Source: Plantago ovata (Eukaryota; Streptophyta; Magnoliopsida; Lamiales; Plantaginaceae). From it: 64,000 nt of DNA. Where the stretch lies: positions 66,934,496 through 66,998,495 of the forward strand of contig CM051457.1 in NCBI GenBank assembly GCA_028274465.1, read 5' to 3'. The position numbers and the translations under genes are program-made. Of this stretch, positions 56,987 to 64,000 are shown piece after piece (the first letter of the stretch is position 1; the number at the start of each line of letters is the position of its first letter). Under the pieces are notes generated by a model, which worked only from the letters and a program-made list of their open reading frames with translations, was not told the origin of the DNA and searched no databases.

Positions 56987-56998
56987 GCTCTGATACCA
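56987..56998 (-). other. Primer-binding site, initiator methionine tRNA (SI-4)
   Basis: TGGTATCAGAGC on the minus strand, two bases inside the 5' LTR, followed in sense by AGGAGG. Confidence 0.92.
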
Positions 56999-57000
56999 CT

Positions 57001-58635
57001 TGTTGGTCCCTTTAAACAACAAGAAAAGACTAGAGGGGGGGGGGTGAATAGTCTTTTCAAACTTTTGTCGTTTAAAACTTTCTCAGCAAGTACTTATTAC
57101 TTTTCAGTAATGAGTTTGCTAATACTTAACTTTCCAGCAAGCGTAAGTTACTTTACAGTAGCTTGGTTTGCTGATACTTAAAACCAGAGAGCGGAAGTCT
57201 TTGAAACAATAAGTACTTTTTCAGCAAGTAAAGGTTTCAGCAAGTGAGGTGAGTGACTGTGTACAGACAGATATAATTTGCTGAAAGTTAAATACAGTAA
57301 GTAAATCACACAAACACTTTTATAGTGGTATCTGAGAGTGGCGTAATCTCTCAACTAATCCACTTTGTCATTTCTAGGACTGAATCCACTAAGATATGAT
57401 TGAGGTTCCTTACAATCTCCTATCTAAAGCGATTCAACAAACACCAAAGCACACTTGCTTCGTATCCAACCTAAGCTAGAGAACTCAACCTTGTTCTCCA
57501 CCAAACTTGGTACTTTTAATCAGCAAAACTATGCTCGATTAAGTTCCCCCTGAATATCACGCCTGAAAGAGTGTATTTTCAGTTAGAGAGTTTTGGGGTG
57601 AGATGACTTAGTTATAACTTATTCAGTTACAACAAGTAATCTAAGAAACACAACTTGGAATACTTTGCAGTAAACAAGTTTGATTGTTTCTGGTGTCAAG
57701 ACTCGTTCTTGTTTGAAAGAAAGAACACTTAGCTAATTTCTTAGCCGAGTTTGTTCTACTTCTTCACAAGTAGCTTTTTCAAGCTTTATGTCTTGGAACG
57801 GATCAATGACAGTAAGAGTGTTTGAAGGTTTGTGAGTATTAAAGCACAAGCTAGAGTTTGAACACGTTGTTGACACACTTCAACTCTTTGCCGGATGACC
57901 TCTATTTATGGTGCAAGTAAGGAGCCGTTTGAATTTCAAATCCTAAGGCTTTTGTTCCTTAACATGTCACTATCTTGCTTTTTGTACTTTCAGCAGCGAC
58001 TCTGTTTGTCTTCTAGTCTTCGTGTGTAAGCTTTGCATTAAATGCACATTTGAATAGAATTCAAACAGTAACATTGGAGCGCAAATTCACGTACATTCAG
58101 CAAGAGGTGACATATGTTCCATCAGCAAGTGGTTAGTCTCAGTTTCAGCAAGCACAACCTACTCTGTCTTTCAGATTTTCACTTATGCAATGCTGTTGCT
58201 GAAAATTCCACTTTCTGAGCAACACGTGCCTTACCAGTCTTCAGTAATCTTCAAGTCTTCAAGTCTTCGATTTCTTCAAGTCTTCAGATTCTTCAAAAGT
58301 CTTCAAGATTCTGACCGGTTTCTTATTTGCTTCAATAATTTGTTTGTAATAAACAAAATATATCTTCAGCAAATGCTTCAATAGGTTATTTTCTTTTCAG
58401 AAAATAAGATACATTAAAGCTAAGCATCAATAAGATATTTTCTTTTCAGAAAATAAAATACATCATACGCAAAAGAAATAACTTATCTAACACCTAACTA
58501 AGTCATCAGCGAACGTTCCTCTTTTACAATGTCCTTTAAAATTCTAAAATCCTATGGACCTTAAGAGTACTAGTTACTGGACTTTCCTTAATTTAGCATG
58601 GTAAATTGCTCATCAAAATTACAAGTTTCCTAACA
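57001..58635 (-). repeat. SI-4 5' LTR (1,635 bp)
   Basis: TGTTGGTCCC ... CCTAACA on the plus strand. The TATA-like box at the SI-2 position is changed (CTATTTATGG, about 57899-57908). A repetitive CTTCAAGTCTTC stretch at about 58247-58310 explains the extra length over the SI-2 LTR. Confidence 0.92.
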
Positions 58636-58640
58636 TTCGT

Positions 58641-59135
58641 GGTATGATTTTTGTTGATTGCATGACAACTATGAGTAGCTAAACTTCTCGTTGGTGATAG
58701 TATGTGATTTCTTAGCGAAGGGTTGATAATTATGCTAATGGCTATATCGCGCATTATACTCTGAGTTATTGCTTTATTTCTTTGATCTATCTAAATCTAT
58801 ATCTTCGTAGTGTTGAATAATTACGGAACACAATTGGACAATTCATTGATCAAAGATCTCCATGCAAGACCGAGGAATTTATGCATGATTATTTACCCGT
58901 TATGCTGTGAATGACCATACTATCACCAATCTCCATTATCTATTAAGAAAAACCTTTGCTAAGTCGTCGCTGTTTTATATTCTTAAATTAGATTAGATAA
59001 AGCTAGTTATAGTCCTTAGAGATCGACACTCGAGGTTACTCTACTGCTACACTACGGTTTTCGTTGTTGTTGTGAATTGCCTTTGGCTAAATACAAATTT
59101 ATTTGATTAATCGATTCTGACAAACCGTTGCATCA
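58641..59135 (+). repeat. ATH-5 5' LTR, second piece
   Basis: Continues the LTR after SI-4 and matches the second half of the ATH-1 LTR (GATGATTGCATG-type and CTACACTACGGTTTTCGTTG blocks). It ends GTTGCATCA before the PBS. Confidence 0.85.
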
Positions 59136-59138
59136 AAT

Positions 59139-59156
59139 TGGCGCCGTTGCCGGGGA
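59139..59156 (+). other. Primer-binding site, tRNA-Asp (ATH-5)
   Basis: TGGCGCCGTTGCCGGGGA, identical to that of ATH-1. The leader 59157-59363 that follows holds no gene. Confidence 0.88.
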
Positions 59157-59363
59157 CTATACTCCTTTTTTCTGTTTAATTTGTTTATATTTTCAGCATT
59201 CAATTCCTAGTTCTAGTAGTTTTTAGTTTTCCTATTTAATCTCTCTTTGATGCTCCTTTCCTAGTCTTAGTAGTATTCGATTTCTAGAAATCTTCTTGAT
59301 CTTCGAGATTTCTAACAAGACTAATTTTCAGTTTTGAGTTACTCTAGTTCCAGATTTCCAGGT

Positions 59364-61095
59364 ATGACGACCTTAAAAGCTCGCTTGACACCGACGTTCT
59401 CGCAAGTCAAGAAAGGGTCAGCTATATACTTGGAAGAAGAGTTATCAGGGTATGAGGTAACGAGTTCTATAGTGAGAAGGATACCGAGGTTCGAAGATGG
59501 AGTGGGGATGAATCCGTTTAGCTTCATCAGGTCCTATGAAGAGGAAATAGCAAAAGTTCCAGCAAAAGGGTTCACCGAGGATCAATTATGCATGAAATTA
59601 TTTCCTTTTGCTTTGGGATATGAACCGAGGATTTGGATAGCAAGGTTAGCACCAGGATCACTGAGGACCTGGAGCCAAGTAGTAGAGGAGTTATTGGCAC
59701 GTTTCATGCCTTACCATGAGACGATTGCACTGCGGAATCGGATCGAACACTTCAAGCAAGGAGAATACGAGCGGTTATGTGACACCTATGAACGTTTTGA
59801 GCTGTATAAACGTGAGTGTCCCCACCACCGTTTTGACGACGGAGAGCTGATTTGGTTTTTTGTTGGTGGACTACGTGATGAGGTTAGGCTTCAAGTGGAT
59901 GGGATGTGTGGAGGTTTAGAAGAATGTACCGTTGAAGAGGCAGAGAAGGTCTTTCAAAGGTACGCCAATGGATCTGCACAATCCGAGAAGATAATGTCGA
60001 ATTAAGTCACCAACATATATTCAAACCAGGGTGAAACTGACGGCTTATACGAAGGATATTCTAAAGACGAAGATATCAGTGAAGAGGAGGAACTTGCGTT
60101 CTACGCAGGAATTAAAGCCATTGAGAGTGTCTTCGAGATAGCACACGCAGGGCAAGCTGAAAACAATCTTCGCATCGAAAAGGGTTTTGAAGCAGTCAAA
60201 GTAACTGAGCAACTTATCAAGGAGCTTAGCCTGCTAAAATGTGAAAAGTGCGGAAAGGCAGTCGAAGACGCCCCCCTAGAAGTGGGGGCGAACCGCCCAA
60301 TGAGGGGGGCGAATCGCCCCCCAACTCCAGGGAATTGGACGACCCCAGTTCCCCCGATGTGACACCTGAAACTAATCCCGAGCCACTTCCAGCTGTTACT
60401 ACCAAGGAGAATGAGTGCGAAGAGGTGAATCTACTACTCCGTGGAGGCAAGATGACCAAAATTCCTAACTTCATGCGTCCTAAACGGGTTGAATCCACTG
60501 GGACCAAAAATACAGGACCAAGCACAGAACAAGAGGTTAGCGAAACTTCCAAAGAACTTCAAGAACTTTCGGGAAGGAATGATGAACCAAGACCATCTGT
60601 GGAAGACATAGGTGATGATGAAGTCGAGGTAGGAACTCCTACGCCAGGGGAACTTCACAAATCTTCTAATCCATATGTGCCTCCAAAGCCACATGTACCA
60701 TTCCCAAGTTGGATCAAGCCGGCCAAGAAGGATATTCGAGAATCACCCCTATTCCAACGCCTCTCAAAAGTGGAAGTCAATGTGCCTCTCTTGGAGTTAA
60801 TCCAAAACATTCCAGCTTATACGAAATTCTTTCGTCAGATCAAGAACAAAAGGGTTATTTCAGGAAAGACAGTGAATGGGGTTGAAACGGTCAACTCAAT
60901 TGCCGGATTGCCCGTGAAGAAAAAGGATCCTGGAAGTTTAATCATCGACATCGCCTTAGGGAATGGACGGACTATGAAGGCAATGCTTGACTTAGGGGCT
61001 AGCATTAACTTAATGCCCTATTTGGTATACAAAGCCCTGGATCTCGGAGAATTGACACCAACTGATATGGTCGTCCAAATGGCAGACCAAAGTGT
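59364..61095 (+). pseudogene. ATH-5 gag-protease, stop and hairpin-associated frame change
   Basis: ATG 59364 (MTTLKARLTPTF) starts a gag domain homologous to ATH-3 (FPFALGYEPRIWIARLAPGSLRTW, YKRECPHHRFDDGEL). A TAA at 60003 interrupts it, and the same frame continues to about 60270 (ISEEEELAFYAGIKAI, LLKCEKCGKA). Within the GC hairpins at 60272-60322 the coding frame changes. The new frame runs 60248-61099 through GELHKSSNPYVPPKPHVPFP, LLELIQNIPAYTKFF and the protease site AMLDLGASINLMPY (D-L-G, Asp intact). A second frameshift follows at about 61096 (QMADQSV / KRPVGIIEDIL). Confidence 0.85.
60272..60322. repeat. GC hairpins inside ATH-5 gag
   Basis: GGGGGCGAACCGCCC (60284-60298) and a perfect GGGGGGCG/CGCCCCCC hairpin with loop AAT (60304-60322). 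The stem type is the same as in ATH-1. The gag frame changes within this stretch. Confidence 0.88.
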
Positions 61096-64000
61096 GTGAA
61101 GAGGCCGGTCGGGATAATAGAAGACATCCTTTTGAAGGTGGACAAATTGATAATCCCAGCTGATTTTGTAGTAATGAAGTCTGCAGACGAGGGAAAGAGC
61201 CATATTCGCGAGCACGTGGTACTACTTGGGAGACTGTTCATGGCGACTACCAACACATGCCTTGAACTTAAGGGAAAGAAAATAACCATGGAGGTATTGG
61301 GCGAGAAGATTGAGTTGGTAGGATGTAGCATCGGAGATAAGGAAGTCACGGAAGAGCTAAATTTTGTCGATTGCTATGATTCCGTGATTTCCGAATTTCA
61401 TCATTGTCGTGATAATCGTGAACCACTTGAGGAGGCACTAACCATGCAAACTGAGACGTGCTACATGACCGAAGAAGCAAGGGAACTAGTTGAAATAATG
61501 GATAGCACCCCAGAAATTCCCGCATGAGAGGAGGTACTTGAACCTTTAGATGAAGAAGAGGAAGAAAGTAGATTTCCTGAAGAGCCTAGCTTAGAATTGA
61601 AACCACTTCATGCGCACCTCAAGTATGTGTACTTAGGAGAAAATCAGAAGAAGCCTGTAATTGTCTCCTCACATCTCTCCGACGATGAAGAAAGTAAGAT
61701 GATTGAAGTATTGAAGTAAAATTCTGCAGCTATAGGATGGGGGATCAGTGATATCAAAGGAATTAGCCCTACACGGTGTGTGCACAACATCACTCTAGAA
61801 CAAGATGCCAAACCCGTTAGGCAACCTCAGCGAAGGATAAATCCAGCCATGCAAGAGGTGGTAAAGAAAGAAGTGATCAAGTTGCTAGATGCCGATATGA
61901 TTTACCCCATTCCTGATAGTCGATGGGTGAGCCCGGTACATGTAGTTCCTAAGAAATCAGGAGTCACGGTGGAAGAGAATGAGAAGGGAGAGTTGGTACC
62001 GGTTAGGAAGACCACTGGATGGCGGATGTGCATTGACTATAGAAGATTAAATGTCGCCACTAAGAAAGACCACTTCCCTTTACCATTTATAGATGACATG
62101 CTAAACCGCCTTGCGGGGCGGAAGTTTTATTGTCTTCTTGATGGTTTATCAGGTTTCTACCAGATTTCGATTGCACCGGAGGATCAGGAGAAGACGACAT
62201 TCACTTGCCCATTCGGAACATTTGCCTATAGGAGGATGCCATTTGGACTATGCAACGCTCCCGCCACTTTTCAAAGGTGCATGCTTTCTGTTTTCTCTGA
62301 CATGGTAACTAAATTTGTTGAAGTTTTCATGGATGATTTTTCCCTTTTTGGTGATTCGTTTGATGAATGCTTGCAAAGATTAGATCTTGTTTTGAAAAGG
62401 TGCATTGAATGCAATTTGACCTTAAGCTGGGAGAAGAGTCATTACATGGTTAGAGAAGGCATTGTTCTAGGACATGTAGTTTCTGAAAGAGGTATTGAGG
62501 TAGACAAGGCTAAGATCGAAATCATTGAAAAACTTCCCCACCTACTTGTGTGAAAGAATTGCAATCTTTTCTTGGCCATGTAGGATTTCATAGGAGGTTT
62601 ATTAAAGATTTTTCGAAAATTGCTAAACCTTTAAGTAGCTTGCTTGCAAAAGATATGGTTTTCCAGTTCTCTAATGAATGCTTAGTTGCTTTTAATACCC
62701 TTAAGGAAAAGCTTGTTTCTGCTTCCATTGTTGTGCCGCCTGATTGGAATCTTCCTTTTGAGATTATGTGTGATGCTTCGAATTTTGCTATGGGTGCTGT
62801 TTTATGCCCAAAAGTTGATAATCAGTATCGTGTGATTTATTATGTTAGTAAGACTCTAGACTCTGCGCAAGTTAATTATACAACTACTGAAAAGGAATTT
62901 TTAGCTGTTGTCTTTGCTTTAAAAAAGTTTAGGTCTTATTTAATTGGTCATCCTGTGAATGTCCATAGTGATCATGCTGCTTTGAGACATTTGATAGCTA
63001 AGCAAGATTCTAAGCCAAGATTAATCCGTTGGGTCCTTTTGCTGCAAGACTTTGATTTGACCATAGTGGATAGAGCTGGTAGGGAGAATTTAGTAGCAGA
63101 TCATTTATCTAGAATACCTAATATCCCTGTTGATTCGATACCCATCAATGAGGACCTCCCTGATGAGCACTTAATGAAGGCTAATGAAGAGCCATGGTAT
63201 GCAGATATTGTAAACTATTTGGCTATGAATGTTTGCCCCACTAACTTTTTTGCCTCAGACAAGAGAGCTCTTGCCATGCGTTGCAGGACTTACATATGGG
63301 ATGATCCGCATCTATTCAAAGAAGGAGTTGATGGGATTCTAAGGAGATGCGTGCCACAAGAAGAGCAGCAAAGTGTGCTGAGTCATTGCCATGAGCTTAA
63401 TTGTGGGGGACACTATAGTGGCTTGAAAACAGCTCGCAAGGTACTGCAAGCAGGATTTTCTGGCCAACAATATACCGAGATGCTCGAAATTTTGTGAAGA
63501 ATTGTGACCCATGTCAACGAGGTGGTAATATTGGCAAGAAAGACGAAATGCCCCTTCAAGGGAATCTAGTGGTAGAACCTTTCGATGTATGGGGCATTGA
63601 TTTCATGGGACCATTTCCATCAAGTGGAGGCTATGTATACATTCTTGTTGCGGTGGATTATGTGACTAAATGGGTGGAGGCAATTCCTACAAAAACAAAT
63701 GACGGCGCGGTTGTTATGAAGTTCTTGAAGGAGGTAATATTCTCTAGATTTGGGTGCCCTAGGACAATCATCAGTGATGGAGGGTCACACTTCGTCAATA
63801 GAACGTTTGCCTCCCTTCTTAAGAGATACAGTGTCCACCATAGTGTCGCTACACCATATCACCCACAGACATCGGGACAAGTCGAAGTCAGCAACCGTCA
63901 AATTAAGAAGATCCTGGAGCGAGTAGTGAAGCCTAGTAGGAAAGATTGGGCAGGAAAATTGAATGATGCACTTTGGGCATACAGGACTAGCTACAAGACA
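61096..64000 (+). pseudogene. ATH-5 pol: protease tail, RT, RNase H, integrase (to window end)
   Basis: Protease tail and linker 61096-61779, with stops at 61525 and 61717. RT from about 61780 has [56 protein letters not shown] and the FMDD box near 62330. There is a frameshift at about 62545 (KLPHLLV / [12 protein letters not shown]). RNase H follows ([37 protein letters not shown]), then an HHCC motif ([13 protein letters not shown]). A frameshift near 63480 leads to the integrase core in a third frame ([31 protein letters not shown]), still open at 64000. It is closely similar to ATH-3 pol throughout. Confidence 0.92.

Larger units (their letters stand above)
49587..58635 (-). mobile_element. 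SI-4: near-complete SIRE-type Ty1/copia element with assembly gap
   Basis: Minus orientation: 5' LTR 58635-57001, Met-tRNA PBS, gag 56888-54990, pol to 51515, spacer, env-like ORF 50606-49903, then a gap and the start of the 3' LTR (49802-49587). A perfect 5-bp duplication TTCGT lies at 49582-49586 and 58636-58640. It is inserted in the ATH-5 LTR. Pol has several lesions, so this copy is defective. Confidence 0.93.
48942..64000 (+). mobile_element. ATH-5: Athila-like Ty3/gypsy element, 5' part, with SI-4 in its LTR
   Basis: 5' LTR in two pieces (48942-49586 and 58641-59135) around SI-4, Asp-tRNA PBS, gag-protease, RT, RNase H and integrase running off the window. The LTR is related to, but divergent from, that of ATH-1 (TGATGAATGTGTATTTTACAC start), while pol resembles ATH-3. 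The 3' half lies outside. GGAAT (48937-48941) is the left target-duplication candidate. Confidence 0.9.

Overview
The window is repeat-dense plant nuclear DNA, almost certainly from an angiosperm. It carries Ty1/copia and Ty3/gypsy elements with plant primer-binding sites (initiator-Met and Asp tRNAs), SIRE-type copia elements with an extra env-like ORF, Athila-type gypsy elements, a CACTA transposon and a Cassandra miniature element built on 5S rRNA sequence. I recognise no host gene. Nearly every base belongs to a transposable element, and most coding regions are broken by stops or frameshifts. Element names used below (SI-1..4, COP-1, CAS-1, ATH-1..5) are local labels.

Layout. 1-2457: 3' part of a CACTA transposon inserted in a plus-strand SIRE copy, SI-2 (2458-7259: env-like ORF, polypurine tract, 3' LTR). 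SI-2 and SI-3 both sit in an older minus-strand SIRE fragment, SI-1 (7260-7712). SI-3 (minus) runs 7713-10276, is split by COP-1, and reappears at 48628-48941. COP-1 (plus, 10277-48627) has a 5' LTR, Met PBS, a long leader holding CAS-1 (13068-13758), gag-protease-integrase (14653-16626), reverse transcriptase-RNase H (44830-46954) and a truncated 3' LTR. ATH-1 (plus, 16627-44829) splits the COP-1 polyprotein, with target duplication TCAGA. ATH-1 encodes gag-protease and a third ORF but no reverse transcriptase or integrase. ATH-2 (minus, 23375-42734, target duplication TTGTG) lies in the ATH-1 3' region and has the same pol-less layout. Inside ATH-2 are ATH-3 (minus, from 26141), which does carry pol, and an inverted, deleted fragment ATH-4 (34889-37596). 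On the right, ATH-5 (plus, 48942 to the window end) is inserted in SI-3, and SI-4 (minus, 49587-58635, target duplication TTCGT) is inserted in the ATH-5 LTR. SI-4 contains a 100-base assembly gap.

How the parts relate. ATH-3 and ATH-2 have nearly the same LTR, but only ATH-3 has pol, which suggests an autonomous/non-autonomous pair. The most unusual feature is a set of short GC-rich palindromes of the form GCG-spacer-CGC. They recur at several places in the Athila elements: just upstream of the ATH-1 TATA box, inside gag reading frames, in the leader of the third ORF and in the 3' region. Each family has its own stem sequence (CCAAGCG../..CGCTTGG in ATH-2/3/4; GGGGCG../..CGCCCC in ATH-1 and in ATH-5 gag). 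In ATH-1 the segment between two such hairpins is inverted between otherwise nearly identical LTRs. A second hairpin set is coupled to purine tracts in the Athila 3' regions and shows compensatory stem changes.
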